Assembly (NCBI GenBank): GCA_016788785.1
Contig: JAEUSM010000006.1
Coordinates: 1 to 64,000, forward strand
From: Candidatus Kapaibacterium sp.
Lineage (GTDB): Bacteria > Bacteroidota > Ignavibacteria > Kapaibacteriales > JAEUSM01
Direction: 5' to 3'
DNA length: 64,000 nucleotides
In this document: positions 20,307 to 29,902 of the stretch, piece by piece
Position numbering within the stretch: the first letter of the stretch is position 1
Layout: each line of letters opens with the position of its first letter
Position numbers and translations under genes: made by a program
The notes under the pieces: model-generated
The model's input: only the letters and a program-made list of their open reading frames with translations
Databases searched by the model: none
Told to the model about the DNA's origin: nothing

Positions 20307-20603
20307 TTACCTTTCGATTGATCTAATATCAAGTCTATCGGTAAAAATTTCTTTCATTGCTATAAAAGTTGGTTTTGGTAAACGATCAAACTCTTTTGAA
20401 ATAGCTAATTTATCTAGATTTGTTGTTTCAATATCATCAATATCATCAACAATATGAATCATTCGTTGAGTCAATTGTGTTTTAATCTTGTCATTGACTT
20501 GGCGAGAACGAATTCCCATAACAACGATTGATTTGTAAATACTTCCATTCGCAGATTCTTTCATTCGAACTTCAACTGGATTTACGACGTATGTTGAATT
20601 CAT
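20307..20603 (-). CDS. rpoZ: RNA polymerase omega subunit (98 aa)
   Basis: Small RNA polymerase subunit that helps assemble the beta' chain. It follows the Bacteroidota form: an N-terminal segment with YKSIVVMGIRSRQVNDKIK (the conserved omega helix) and the lineage-typical tail LPKPTFIAMKEIFTDRLDIR. It has a strong ribosome-binding site (AGGAG 6 bases before ATG), a candidate promoter upstream and a clear terminator downstream, so it can be transcribed alone. Confidence 0.88.
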   Translation of the reverse strand: MNSTYVVNPVEVRMKESANGSIYKSIVVMGIRSRQVNDKIKTQLTQRMIHIVDDIDDIETTNLDKLAISKEFDRLPKPTFIAMKEIFTDRLDIRSIER

Positions 20604-20644
20604 AAAAACTCCTATAAGGGGGTTTAAAAATTATTGAGCAATTA

Positions 20645-20676
20645 CAAATATATGAAAAACTTTCGACATTACGAAA
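20645..20676 (-). promoter_or_regulatory. candidate rpoZ promoter
   Basis: On the minus strand, TTTC (20673-20676), a 20-base spacer and TATATTTG (20645-20652) fit the Bacteroidota -33/-7 consensus with one mismatch in the -33 box. It lies inside the YtxH coding end and just upstream of rpoZ. Confidence 0.5.
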
Positions 20677-21091
20677 GTTTATTTCCATTTTGTAATTCTT
20701 CTTTGAACGTATCTATTCCAGCATTAGCAGCAGTTTTCAACGTAGAAATACCTTCTGAGACTGTATTGGAAGTAGTTGTAATCTTCGTACGAGCATCTTT
20801 GATGGTTTTCTCGGCATTTGCTATCAAAGCATCTGCTTGTTCTCTTGCAGAATAAATCATATCTTCTGCTTTTCGTTTTCCAGAATTGATAACATTAGAA
20901 ATCTCATAAGAAGCATCTTGAGCCAAGTTACCTGCTTTGTGATACAATTCTGAAGATTTTTCTGAGATGTCTCTACGTAATTCTTCTCCACTTTTGGGAG
21001 CGAATAATAAAGCAGTAATCGCACCAATTGCACCACCAACCAATGCACCAATAACGAAACCTTTTGAGTAAGAATCAATGTGTTTAGACAT
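20669..21091 (-). CDS. YtxH-domain small membrane protein (140 aa)
   Basis: One glycine-rich membrane helix near the N-terminus (GFVIGALVGGAIGAITALLFAPKSGEELR), the signature of YtxH/general stress-type proteins, then a long amphipathic Ala/Lys/Glu helix. The ATG at 21091 has GGAG 8 bases upstream and gives the usual YtxH beginning; the longer frame from 21160 is rejected. YtxH proteins occur widely in stress regulons; their molecular role is unknown. It lies between kdsC and rpoZ. Confidence 0.85.
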   Translation of the reverse strand: MSKHIDSYSKGFVIGALVGGAIGAITALLFAPKSGEELRRDISEKSSELYHKAGNLAQDASYEISNVINSGKRKAEDMIYSAREQADALIANAEKTIKDARTKITTTSNTVSEGISTLKTAANAGIDTFKEELQNGNKLS

Positions 21092-21178
21092 ACTATATCT
21101 CCATTTGAGTGTAAAATTAACTAATTTATGACTTATTTTTAAGTGACGATTATATCCCAATTTTAATTATTTGCATAC

Positions 21179-21703
21179 TTACCAGGAATCTGGTAAGGTG
21201 ATTGCTTTATTTTGGGCGATAAGAATTATTTCAACAAATTCTCGAACAGCTCCATGACCACCCATTACTGATAAATTGAAAGTGGCTACATCTTTGATTG
21301 ATTGAACTGCATCCGATGGACAGGCACTTACACCAACGATGGACATTGCTTGTAAATCATTTATATCATCGCCAATATACGCTATTTCAGAGAGATCAAT
21401 TTGCAACTCCTTTGCCAAATTTCTTACTGATTCTGTTTTGTGTCTTGAGCCAAGTAATACATGTTGAATGGTTAATTTTTTTGCTCTTGCTGTTACAATG
21501 GGAGAACTTTCGCTGGTGAGTATTGCTGAGATATGTCCAGCACGATGCCATAAATTTATTCCCATTCCATCTCTAATGGAAAAACGTTTCATTTGTTCAC
21601 CTTCTGCAGAATAGTATACACCACTATCCGTCATGGTACCATCAATATCCATAACTAAACATCGTATATTAAGAAGTTTTTCTTGTAAAGTAGCATCATT
21701 CAT
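21179..21703 (-). CDS. kdsC: KDO-8-phosphate phosphatase, HAD family (174 aa)
   Basis: Removes phosphate from 3-deoxy-D-manno-octulosonate 8-phosphate for lipopolysaccharide core synthesis. HAD motif I DIDGTMTD with nucleophile Asp (near residue 18), KRFSIRDGMGINL typical of KdsC, LTSESSPIV as motif II, Lys of SRHKTESV as motif III, GDDINDL as motif IV, and the KdsC-type tail GGHGAVREFVEIIL. No kdsA or kdsD is nearby. Divergent from the M28 lipoprotein gene with 49 bases between. Confidence 0.9.
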   Translation of the reverse strand: MNDATLQEKLLNIRCLVMDIDGTMTDSGVYYSAEGEQMKRFSIRDGMGINLWHRAGHISAILTSESSPIVTARAKKLTIQHVLLGSRHKTESVRNLAKELQIDLSEIAYIGDDINDLQAMSIVGVSACPSDAVQSIKDVATFNLSVMGGHGAVREFVEIILIAQNKAITLPDSW

Positions 21704-21752
21704 AGAAATTCACCTATTTTTGTAGTAATTTTTTGAAAAGAAAGCCAATATA

Positions 21753-22745
21753 ATGAAATTAAATTTGTTTGCATACATACTTGTTGTTATCGTTCTACTT
21801 TCCTCTTGCACAAAGGAAAATACGCCTATTGCAAAAGAGAAAGTAGTTGAAAAACAAAAAATATCTAAACCAGTTCCTTCATTTGATGGAAAATATGCAT
21901 ATGAAACTGTTGCTAAACAAGTTTCATTTGGACCTAGAGTGCCTAATACTCCGTTTCATGTAAAATGTAAAGACTATCTTATTGCAGAATTGTCCCAATA
22001 TGCAGATTCTGTTTTCGTACAAAGTTTTGACGATTACATTGAAGGAGAAAAGGTTCAGTTATTCAACATTGTCGCTCGATTTAAGGGAGATGACCCTTCT
22101 AAAGTATTGCTATTAGGTGCACATTGGGATTCTCGACCTTTAGCTGATGAAGACCCAGATCCTAAAAAAGCTGCCAAATCTTTTGATGCAGCGAATGATG
22201 GAGGTTCTGGAGTTGGGGTCTTGGTTTCTATGGCAAAATCTTTTAAATCCGAAAAACCTCCAGTAACTGTAGATATCGTACTTTTTGACGGTGAAGATTT
22301 GGGTCTACATGGTAGTATGGAATATTTCTGTAGAGGTTCAAAATATTATACTCAACAGCTTACTCCGCTTAATCGACCTTCTCATGTAATTATACTGGAT
22401 CTTGTTGGTGACAAAGAAGCACAATTTACTATAGAAGTAAATTCAAATCGTTCTGCACCAGCATTAATTCGTTCACTTTGGAGCGTTGGATTAGAGGTTG
22501 GAAATGGTACCTTTGCTAATCAAATTCGCTATGAAATTTACGATGACCACATGCCATTTATCTCAATGGGAATTCCTGCTGTAGATATCATTGATGCTGA
22601 ATTAGTAGGCAATAGAGCCTTTAATCCACGTCGTCAATATTGGCATACTGCCGATGATACCATGGATAATATAAGCGAATCTACCTTGTCAGCTGTTGGA
22701 AAAACTGTATTGACCTTCATTTATCAACACTATCTAAATCTTTAA
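21753..22745 (+). CDS. M28-family lipoprotein, glutaminyl-cyclase-like (330 aa)
   Basis: Lipoprotein: hydrophobic leader with lipobox LLSSC (Cys near 19). Zinc-peptidase fold with [16 protein letters not shown] (His/Asp), [13 protein letters not shown] (bridging Asp), [11 protein letters not shown] (Glu/Asp), ILDLVGD and [18 protein letters not shown] (His). The motif set resembles bacterial glutaminyl-peptide cyclotransferases as much as aminopeptidases, so the reaction is either N-terminal pyroglutamate formation or aminopeptidase cleavage in the periplasm. First gene of a plus-strand operon; its stop overlaps the uvrB start by one base (TAATG). Confidence 0.88.
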   Translation: MKLNLFAYILVVIVLLSSCTKENTPIAKEKVVEKQKISKPVPSFDGKYAYETVAKQVSFGPRVPNTPFHVKCKDYLIAELSQYADSVFVQSFDDYIEGEKVQLFNIVARFKGDDPSKVLLLGAHWDSRPLADEDPDPKKAAKSFDAANDGGSGVGVLVSMAKSFKSEKPPVTVDIVLFDGEDLGLHGSMEYFCRGSKYYTQQLTPLNRPSHVIILDLVGDKEAQFTIEVNSNRSAPALIRSLWSVGLEVGNGTFANQIRYEIYDDHMPFISMGIPAVDIIDAELVGNRAFNPRRQYWHTADDTMDNISESTLSAVGKTVLTFIYQHYLNL

Positions 22746-24826
22746 TGCCTCGAGATCAATTTCAACTTGTATCGAATTATCAACCTTCGGGCGATCAACC
22801 TCAAGCTATCAAGGAATTAGTTGAGGGTGTTCACCGTGGAGATAAGTCTCAAGTCTTATTAGGAGTAACAGGTTCCGGTAAAACCTTTACTATCTCGAAT
22901 GTCATTCAGCAGGTGCAAAAACCAACCTTAGTAATTTCACCAAACAAAACCTTAGCAGCTCAATTATATGGCGAATTAAAAAGTTTTTTCCCAAATAATG
23001 CTGTTGAGTTTTTCATTTCGTACTATGATTATTACCAACCTGAAGCATACATTGCAAAAACAGATGTTTATATCGAAAAGGATTTTTCTATCAATGATGA
23101 GATAGACCGTTTACGCATTCGAGCAACATCTGCATTGGTTGATGGGCGTCGTGATGTTATCGTCGTTGCATCTGTTTCCTGTATTTATGGTATCGGAACT
23201 CGTGAAGATTTTGCTGCTATGCTCACTCCATTGAAGGTAGGTACATCCTTTGGAAGAAAAGAATTTTTATACAAATTAGCAGAATTGTATTATGAACGCA
23301 ATGATTTCGAACTTGGTCGTGGTACCTATCGTGTTCGTGGTGATGTTATCGAAGTAATGCCTGCTTTTGAAGAAGAAAAAACGATTCGTATTGAGTTTTG
23401 GGGTGATGAAATTGAAAAAATTTCCATTGTCAAACAACCAGAAGGAAAGGTTATTGAACATCGTGAACAAATTATTCTTTACCCAGCAAAAATCTTCGTA
23501 ACTTCTCGACCTCAGTTAGAAAAAGCAATTGTAAAAATCAAAGAAGAATTAGTCGAACGATTAGAAGAACTAAGAGAACAAGGGAAGTTGGTAGAAGCAC
23601 AACGTTTGGAACAACGAACGCTTTTTGATATTGAAATGATGAAAGAAGTAGGGTATTGTTCAGGTGTCGAAAATTACTCTATGCATTTGAGTGGACGTAC
23701 ATTTGGTGATACTCCTTCGTGTTTAATGAACTATTTTCCTGACGATTATATGTTAATTTTGGACGAATCGCACATCACTGTTCCACAAGTTCGCGGAATG
23801 TATAATGGTGATAGAGTTCGTAAATCTACGTTGGTGGAACATGGATTTCGTTTGCCATCAGCCAAAGAAAATCGTCCGTTACAATTCGAAGAATTTACCA
23901 AGTTAACGAATCAAGTAATCTATGTTTCTGCAACTCCAGCAGATTATGAATTAGAACAATCTAATGGAGTGGTTGTCGAACAAATTATCCGTCCTACAGG
24001 ACTTTTAGATCCTGAAATATCCTTACGTCCAGTTCACAACCAAATTGATGACTTGTTAGCGGAAATTCGCAAAAGAACACTCAAAAAAGAACGAGTTATT
24101 GTTACAACATTAACAAAAAGAATGGCTGAAGATTTGACAGATTATTTAAAGAATTTGCAAATTAGCGTTGCCTATATTCACTCCGATATTGATGCTTTGG
24201 AGCGAGTGGAAATCATACGAGATTTACGATTGGGCAAATACGATGTCCTTATTGGAGTGAATTTATTGCGTGAAGGTTTGGATATGCCTGAGGTGTCGTT
24301 AGTTGCTATTTTAGACGCTGACAAAGAAGGCTTTTTACGTTCTGAACGTTCGCTTCTGCAAACTGCTGGACGTACTGCAAGAAATGTTGACGGATTGGTC
24401 ATTCTATACGCTGCGAAAATGACAAAATCTATGCAGAAATTGATTGATGTTACCAATCGTCGTCGAAAAATCCAAATGGAATATAACGAAAAACACAATA
24501 TCAATCCTGTCACCATTTACAAATCCATTGAAGATATTTTAAGTTCGACCTCTGTTGCAGATATTCAAGCCTCACGTCAAGGAAAAATTACTGATTACGA
24601 GAATGCAAAAATTCGAAATACTGCTGAACCTCTCATCAAATATCTTACAGAAGAACAGAAAAAAGAAACCTTGGATCAATTGTACGAAGAGATGAAAAAA
24701 GCAGCTCGAGATTTGGATTTTGAACGTGCTGCCGAATTACGAGATGAGATTTCTTTCATTTCGGATACTCCATTGACCACAGCAACTTCAAAACCAAAAC
24801 CAAAATCTTCAAGGAAACGGTATTAA
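22745..24826 (+). CDS. uvrB: excinuclease ABC subunit B (693 aa)
   Basis: DNA-damage recognition helicase of nucleotide excision repair. Walker [11 protein letters not shown] near residue 40, the damage-clamping hairpin [26 protein letters not shown], helicase motif [31 protein letters not shown], and a C-terminal UVR motif ([24 protein letters not shown] region) that binds UvrC. Full length. It sits between two peptidase genes, with 1-base spacing on either side. Confidence 0.98.
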   Translation: MPRDQFQLVSNYQPSGDQPQAIKELVEGVHRGDKSQVLLGVTGSGKTFTISNVIQQVQKPTLVISPNKTLAAQLYGELKSFFPNNAVEFFISYYDYYQPEAYIAKTDVYIEKDFSINDEIDRLRIRATSALVDGRRDVIVVASVSCIYGIGTREDFAAMLTPLKVGTSFGRKEFLYKLAELYYERNDFELGRGTYRVRGDVIEVMPAFEEEKTIRIEFWGDEIEKISIVKQPEGKVIEHREQIILYPAKIFVTSRPQLEKAIVKIKEELVERLEELREQGKLVEAQRLEQRTLFDIEMMKEVGYCSGVENYSMHLSGRTFGDTPSCLMNYFPDDYMLILDESHITVPQVRGMYNGDRVRKSTLVEHGFRLPSAKENRPLQFEEFTKLTNQVIYVSATPADYELEQSNGVVVEQIIRPTGLLDPEISLRPVHNQIDDLLAEIRKRTLKKERVIVTTLTKRMAEDLTDYLKNLQISVAYIHSDIDALERVEIIRDLRLGKYDVLIGVNLLREGLDMPEVSLVAILDADKEGFLRSERSLLQTAGRTARNVDGLVILYAAKMTKSMQKLIDVTNRRRKIQMEYNEKHNINPVTIYKSIEDILSSTSVADIQASRQGKITDYENAKIRNTAEPLIKYLTEEQKKETLDQLYEEMKKAARDLDFERAAELRDEISFISDTPLTTATSKPKPKSSRKRY

Positions 24827-24827
24827 G

Positions 24828-25373
24828 ATGATTATTGATGCAAATTTTACGCACGAAGAATGTATCGCTCATTTCAAATGTCCAACGGAAATTTTGGATA
24901 GCTTAGTTACGTTGAATGTTCAGTATTATGATTTTGAAGAACAACTGCATCAAGGTCAAATCGTAGTTGATAAAGATATTGAAGAAGATGTCATTCAAGT
25001 GTTTTCACTTATCAAAGAAATCAAATTTCCAGTGCATTCTGTTATTCCAATACAAGTATTTTCATGGGATGATGATGCGTCTATGTTGGCAAATAATTCC
25101 TCTGCATTTAATTACAGACCTATTGCAGGAACAAATACTCTTTCGCTTCATTCGTTTGGCAGAGCGGTTGATATCAATCCGGTGCAAAATCCTTGGTATA
25201 TTCGCGATGAAATTCATCCACCAACGGGTAAATACGAACCAAAAGCACCCGGAACCTTACTCAAAGACGGTCCAATTGTACAGCTATTCACTTCCTTAGG
25301 TTGGGAGTGGGGAGGAGACTGGATTTCTATAAAAGACTATCACCATTTTCAGAAACCACTACAAAAAAAATGA
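24828..25373 (+). CDS. M15-family D-Ala-D-Ala carboxypeptidase-like enzyme (181 aa)
   Basis: Zinc peptidase fold of the VanY/M15 class. Ligands appear as S-L-H-S-F-G-R-A-V-D-I-N (SxHxxGxAxD, about residues 107-118) and the terminal GDWISIKDYHHFQ (DxxHF). It probably trims peptidoglycan stem peptides or recycled muropeptides. No signal peptide is visible, so cytoplasmic location or leaderless export remains open. It begins one base after uvrB, and its stop overlaps the next start as ATGA. Confidence 0.83.
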   Translation: MIIDANFTHEECIAHFKCPTEILDSLVTLNVQYYDFEEQLHQGQIVVDKDIEEDVIQVFSLIKEIKFPVHSVIPIQVFSWDDDASMLANNSSAFNYRPIAGTNTLSLHSFGRAVDINPVQNPWYIRDEIHPPTGKYEPKAPGTLLKDGPIVQLFTSLGWEWGGDWISIKDYHHFQKPLQKK

Positions 25374-26152
25374 TTCAATTTTTCGAACGCTTTGGCAGAC
25401 TTATCATCAATTTTTTCAAGGAATTTGGCAATCTTTCCTTGCTTATTGCAAATGTCATTCGCTATATTCCACGATGCTTCAAAGACCGAAAATTGATTAT
25501 TGAACAAATGAGTATCGTAGGTGCTGAGTCATTGCCCTTGGTTGTTCTTATCGGTGCATTTACTGGTGCAATTGCAGCATTACAGGCAACAAATCTCTTT
25601 GCAAAATTCAATCTCATTGCTATAGCACGTCCATTTATTGGTGGATCAATTTCGACGGTGGTCTTAACCGAATTAACTCCTGTTTTGACTGCTTTGGTTA
25701 TTGCAGGTAGGGTTGGTGGTGGGATCGCAGCTCAAATTGGAACTATGTCCGTTTCTGAACAACTTGATGCGTTGGAAATGATGGCGATAGACAAAAATCG
25801 TTATTTGGCAATGCCTCGTGTTGTTGCAGCTCTCACAATGATGCCAGTACTGGCAGTATTTTCGAATATTGTTGCCTTAGCAGGTGCATTTGTGCTTACC
25901 AATATCAAATTTGATTTCAGTTCACTGACCTTTTTCGAATCCGTGCAACGATTCTTCTCTATGGCGGAAGTTTACACCTCGCTTTTCAAATCCTCACTTT
26001 TTGGAGGTGTTACTGCACTCATCGGTTGTCACGTTGGTTTTTCCACATTTGGTGGTGCTGAAGGCGTTGGACAATCAACCGTTCGAGCTTTCACCATCTC
26101 TGCAGCCTCAATTTTAATACTTGACGCCATCTTCGGAGCAATTTTCAACTAA
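25370..26152 (+). CDS. MlaE/YrbE-type ABC transporter permease (260 aa)
   Basis: Inner-membrane permease of the MlaE family that moves phospholipids between membranes. Typical motifs: GAFTGAIAALQ, LTELTPVLTALVIAGRVGGGIAAQIGTM, SEQLDALEMMAID (the EQLDAL contact loop) and CHVGFSTFGGAEGVGQSTVRAF. Five or so membrane helices. I take the ATG at 25370 (MIQFFERFG), which overlaps the M15 stop, rather than the long frame from 25301. The usual ATPase (MlaF) and MCE (MlaD) partners do not follow; the next gene is the secreted protease. Confidence 0.9.
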   Translation: MIQFFERFGRLIINFFKEFGNLSLLIANVIRYIPRCFKDRKLIIEQMSIVGAESLPLVVLIGAFTGAIAALQATNLFAKFNLIAIARPFIGGSISTVVLTELTPVLTALVIAGRVGGGIAAQIGTMSVSEQLDALEMMAIDKNRYLAMPRVVAALTMMPVLAVFSNIVALAGAFVLTNIKFDFSSLTFFESVQRFFSMAEVYTSLFKSSLFGGVTALIGCHVGFSTFGGAEGVGQSTVRAFTISAASILILDAIFGAIFN

Positions 26153-26178
26153 ATATTTTTGCAAATTTCACACAAAAA

Positions 26179-26210
26179 TTTGTTTTATTGATGATTTTAT
26201 AGTATATTCC
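26179..26210 (+). promoter_or_regulatory. promoter of first subtilisin module
   Basis: TTTG (26179-26182), a 20-base spacer and TATATTCC (26203-26210) fit the Bacteroidota -33/-7 pattern. The same block occurs at 36084 upstream of the second module. Transcription should begin near 26217, at the edge of the hairpin at 26215-26251. Confidence 0.6.
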
Positions 26211-26214
26211 AAAG

Positions 26215-26251
26215 GGTTTAGAATACTTTCTTGGATTTCAAACCTTTTTTT
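26215..26251 (+). terminator. leader hairpin followed by T7
   Basis: GGTTTAGAAT (26215-26224) pairs with ATTTCAAACC (26235-26244) apart from one A/C mismatch and one G-U pair, then T7. It could end transcripts from the uvrB operon, or act as a leader attenuator, since it is duplicated with the protease gene and ends 42 bases before its ATG. Confidence 0.55.
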
Positions 26252-26293
26252 AAATAGTACAATTATTCTTTTTCTTCACGAAATATAGTATGT

Positions 26294-28855
26294 ATGAAAC
26301 ACTTAGTACACCTTAGCGTTGGTAGAAAATTGTACAAATTTTCTATTATTTTTGTCAGTTTTACGATTCTGGCGATGTTTTCTTATTGCAATGTTTATTC
26401 ACAATCAATTCCAACGAATGTTTTGGATAGTATCAAGGGGTTGTTTCCCCCAGATTCTATGTATGTGAAAAACGAAGTAATTATCAAATTCAAAAAAAGT
26501 GGTTTGTCATTAGAGAAGCTCTGTTATAGTTACGGAGTTTCTGAAAATATTTCTACTAAAAACGAAAAGAAGACTGAAAAATCATTTACGTTGCATCCAA
26601 CCTTAGAGTATATACTTTCTACACAGCGCTTTTCAGTCGACTCTCTAATTCCTAATATTTCTTTACGTAACACAATGAAAGCCTTCGGTGGTGATACACT
26701 TCGGAGAGTTACCTTTGCGAATCCATGTGTTGACACCTTTTCAATCACTCGAATGGGTGATACAATTCCATGTACTGATTTCCTTTGGATGGTTCTTCAA
26801 CTGAATAATGACACATCTGTTGTCAATGCTTGTATCTTCCTTACGTATCTGTTTCAAAATCAAATTGAAGTAGTAACCCCGAATATTTATTTCACAACTA
26901 CAAGTATTGAACCTCCACCTCAAGATGGTGAATACGGCTCTCAAATGTCTCTACATGGAGGCTTCATGGGAATGGAATTTGTTTGGGAAAAAGGAAGAGT
27001 TGGCTTACCAACTACGTTAGTAGGAATCTTAGATAATGGTATTGATTATAGACATTGTGACTTAGGAAATGGAAATTTTGGTTCAAAAGTAGTTTATGGA
27101 TGGTGGAATCAACTTTCAACAAATCAAGTTTTCATTGATTCACATCATGGCACTTCTGTTGCAGGAATTATTGGTGCATATTCTAATAGGATTACCTGTC
27201 CTACAGGTAATGGTGGAATTGCCGGAATTGCAGGAGGTTGGGGTACTTTTGAATCAAGTCCACCAGATAATCAACCTCCATTTGGTGTGAGTTTATTAGG
27301 ATATAAACTTAATGATGTAAATCAAAATAATTTATTTCCACTATCAGAAGTAAAACAAGCAGTTAGACATGCCAGTTCTAATAATCCAAATAGTGGGTAC
27401 GGTCAAGGTGTTCATATTATGAATAATAGTTGGGGTAATGCAAACAATCAACAATATTTAGAATGGATTAGTTTGGGGGAGGATATTAATTATGCTTTTG
27501 AAAACGATGTTACCATAGTTTGTTCACGTGGAAACTTAGGAATTGACGAAAAGACCCTACCAGCAAATTTTGAAAATCATAAAGTAATTAGTGTTGGGGG
27601 ATATGGTTTTCATCGTGATCCACCTAATAGTGGAACTGAGGATCTTACCAGAAAGGTTCGTCATTATAGTAGTTCATGGGGTAACAATATGGACTTTTTG
27701 GGAGGTCCATTTGGTGCATGTGATAATTCAGGAGAAAAAACCATTTATACAACAGGATATACAGGAGGTACAAACTTAAACAATGTTGTTTGTGTAAATG
27801 GTACATCATTCTCTGCTCCTCATGCAACTGGTTTAGTTGCCCTTCTTCATTCTACTCCCGGCATTATATATGAAAATGCTGGTATTGCACAATTACCACC
27901 AGAAGACTACCAAGGTCTTTTGAAAGTCTCATGTATTGACATTGACGACAATGAAACACAATACGGACCCTATACCGAGCATTATGATGAAAAATCAGGC
28001 TGGGGTTGGCTAAAAGCTTCAAAGATATACCAAATGCTTCAAGATGGATACAAAATTCACCACTTTTCTGCTGAAGATTTGGATACAAGTGAAGATAGTT
28101 TTCCATTCTTAGGGATAAGCGGATTAGTCGGTTTTAATAATAATGGGAACTATTCAAAAATTTTAAACGGGAAGAAAAAAGTTTTCAATTCTATCGCAAG
28201 AAGAGAATTGTTTCATACTGTTGTTCATACAGAAAGATGGCATACTGATGGAAACCACAAAATATTTATTTGGGGAAGAAGTGGTGCCCATAATGCAAAT
28301 ACAAAGTCTGGGTACAATATCACTTCTGCGGGTGGTATAAACTATCAAAATGGGTTTACTGGAGTGATATCCGGGTATGGTGGTAATGGAAAAGATTATA
28401 ACATGATTCACGATGCAAACGTTGGTAATCATACATTCGAATTTGTTACTTATCAATATCATATAGATGATGTTTTAAAAGAACATTTAAATGAATCAAA
28501 TCAAGATATTGATATAGAACATGGCCTTTACTTACCCCAAAATAATCAGATTGGGATTAACTATACTGTATTTGCAAAACCTATAGAAATTACTTCAGTT
28601 ATAGATGTAAATCAAGAAAGTTCTATTAAGTATTTACAAACTGAGACTAATCTTAATATTAAAGCTCCAAAAGATAAAAGTATTGATAAAGTTCAATTAG
28701 TAAATGTGTTAGGAGATATTATATCTTCGGTAGTTTTCAATCAATTAACATTTCAGACTTCAATTAACACTTCTATTTTACCTTCAGGACTTTACTTCGT
28801 CCTAATTTATACTAATAATAAAGTCTATACACATAAATTTTCAATATTGAGGTAA
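26294..28855 (+). CDS. secreted S8 subtilisin-like protease, T9SS cargo (853 aa)
   Basis: Signal peptide (about 1-36), a propeptide (about 37-205, with NEVIIKFKK resembling an I9-type inhibitor segment), a subtilase domain and a C-terminal sorting domain. The triad is complete: Asp247 (LDNGIDYRH), His285 (HHGTSVAGIIGA), Ser505 (NGTSFSAPHATG), with oxyanion Asn in MNNSWGN. The tail (VQLVNVLGDIISS, LPSGLYFVLIYTN, KFSILR) fits T9SS type A. Its first 205 or so residues are almost identical to the protease at 36199, while the catalytic and C-terminal parts diverge strongly. It is followed 2 bases later by three paralogous lipoprotein genes. It should degrade or process proteins at or beyond the surface; the target is unknown. 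Confidence 0.9.
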   Translation: MKHLVHLSVGRKLYKFSIIFVSFTILAMFSYCNVYSQSIPTNVLDSIKGLFPPDSMYVKNEVIIKFKKSGLSLEKLCYSYGVSENISTKNEKKTEKSFTLHPTLEYILSTQRFSVDSLIPNISLRNTMKAFGGDTLRRVTFANPCVDTFSITRMGDTIPCTDFLWMVLQLNNDTSVVNACIFLTYLFQNQIEVVTPNIYFTTTSIEPPPQDGEYGSQMSLHGGFMGMEFVWEKGRVGLPTTLVGILDNGIDYRHCDLGNGNFGSKVVYGWWNQLSTNQVFIDSHHGTSVAGIIGAYSNRITCPTGNGGIAGIAGGWGTFESSPPDNQPPFGVSLLGYKLNDVNQNNLFPLSEVKQAVRHASSNNPNSGYGQGVHIMNNSWGNANNQQYLEWISLGEDINYAFENDVTIVCSRGNLGIDEKTLPANFENHKVISVGGYGFHRDPPNSGTEDLTRKVRHYSSSWGNNMDFLGGPFGACDNSGEKTIYTTGYTGGTNLNNVVCVNGTSFSAPHATGLVALLHSTPGIIYENAGIAQLPPEDYQGLLKVSCIDIDDNETQYGPYTEHYDEKSGWGWLKASKIYQMLQDGYKIHHFSAEDLDTSEDSFPFLGISGLVGFNNNGNYSKILNGKKKVFNSIARRELFHTVVHTERWHTDGNHKIFIWGRSGAHNANTKSGYNITSAGGINYQNGFTGVISGYGGNGKDYNMIHDANVGNHTFEFVTYQYHIDDVLKEHLNESNQDIDIEHGLYLPQNNQIGINYTVFAKPIEITSVIDVNQESSIKYLQTETNLNIKAPKDKSIDKVQLVNVLGDIISSVVFNQLTFQTSINTSILPSGLYFVLIYTNNKVYTHKFSILR

Positions 28856-28857
28856 CT

Positions 28858-29895
28858 ATGAAATTCTATCTTTTAAGTTATATTTGTATTTGTACAATCA
28901 TATTTATTTCTTGTAAAGATTCTAACGTAAATCCCATCCCAGACCCTGAACCAAGTCCGTGCGAAGTACCGTTATTTGGTATGTTTGATCATTTTTCTAA
29001 GGGTAAAGTTCCTATATCAATTTCAAGTGACAATAAAATATTAGCTTATAGAAGTACTTTAGATACATTTAAGAAAATATATTTTCAAAATTTAACTTCT
29101 AATCAAATTCATTCTATTTCTGACGCTAAGTTTAATCAGTATTTAGCAGAGTTTCAAAAAGCGTTCCCATCACCATACAATAATGATGAATTTATAGTTG
29201 TACATAAATTTCGTAATGATTCAATTCCATCTGGTGATACTAAAAAGGTGTTTTTTACTTCTCGAAGATTATACTTATTTAATTTTTCTTCTCAAACTCT
29301 TACTGAAATTACTCCAGTAAAATATATTAAATTTGGTTTGCCTGCCCAATTCAATCCAATAGTTTGGTTGAAAAATTCTTCACAAAACAACGACTTCGTA
29401 GATTGTGGGAATGGTGGAGTCATACACCTTCAATCTGGAGAAGTTACTATTTCAGATAAGCAATATTCTTCAGTATTAACCAAAAGTAATGATGGGACTA
29501 TAGTTGTTAAAATAAACAGTAATGATTCTATGGTATCATTAAATGAGGTTCCATTAGTTTCTTGGACAAGTAGTTCAGGTTTTTCATTAGATAAGGATAA
29601 TAAATTTCTTTCATTTTTAAATTATTCTACCATAGACACTATAAACACATTTCAAAATTTTTGGAAATTGTATATTGTTGACATTCAAAAGTCTTTGAAT
29701 GCAAATAAAGTTGAATTCGTTAAAATAATAGATTTAAAGAATGATTTATGTGCATTTCAAACAAGAGATTTAATTACACTTAATGCAAAAAATTCTCTGG
29801 TTTTACCTCTTAGTAGATATACAATTCAAGAAAAATCTAACCTCTACGAAATTGATTTTAACGGGAAGATTTTACGGCAATTGACCAATGAGTAA
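28858..29895 (+). CDS. TolB/PD40-propeller-like lipoprotein, paralogue 1 (345 aa)
   Basis: Lipoprotein with lipobox FISC (Cys near 19), then a P/E/D-rich tether (NPIPDPEPSPCEVP). The body has weak repeated blades, and the end YEIDFNGKILRQLTNE reads like a PD40/TolB-type propeller strand. The family is shared with three other genes here; ends are conserved (SCxDSNVN near the start, LCAFQ and the terminal 16 residues), middles vary. First of three lipoproteins after the protease, at 2 bases spacing, so surely co-transcribed. A role as partner, inhibitor or substrate receptor of the protease is inference only. Confidence 0.8.
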   Translation: MKFYLLSYICICTIIFISCKDSNVNPIPDPEPSPCEVPLFGMFDHFSKGKVPISISSDNKILAYRSTLDTFKKIYFQNLTSNQIHSISDAKFNQYLAEFQKAFPSPYNNDEFIVVHKFRNDSIPSGDTKKVFFTSRRLYLFNFSSQTLTEITPVKYIKFGLPAQFNPIVWLKNSSQNNDFVDCGNGGVIHLQSGEVTISDKQYSSVLTKSNDGTIVVKINSNDSMVSLNEVPLVSWTSSSGFSLDKDNKFLSFLNYSTIDTINTFQNFWKLYIVDIQKSLNANKVEFVKIIDLKNDLCAFQTRDLITLNAKNSLVLPLSRYTIQEKSNLYEIDFNGKILRQLTNE

Positions 29896-29902
29896 TCGAA
29901 CT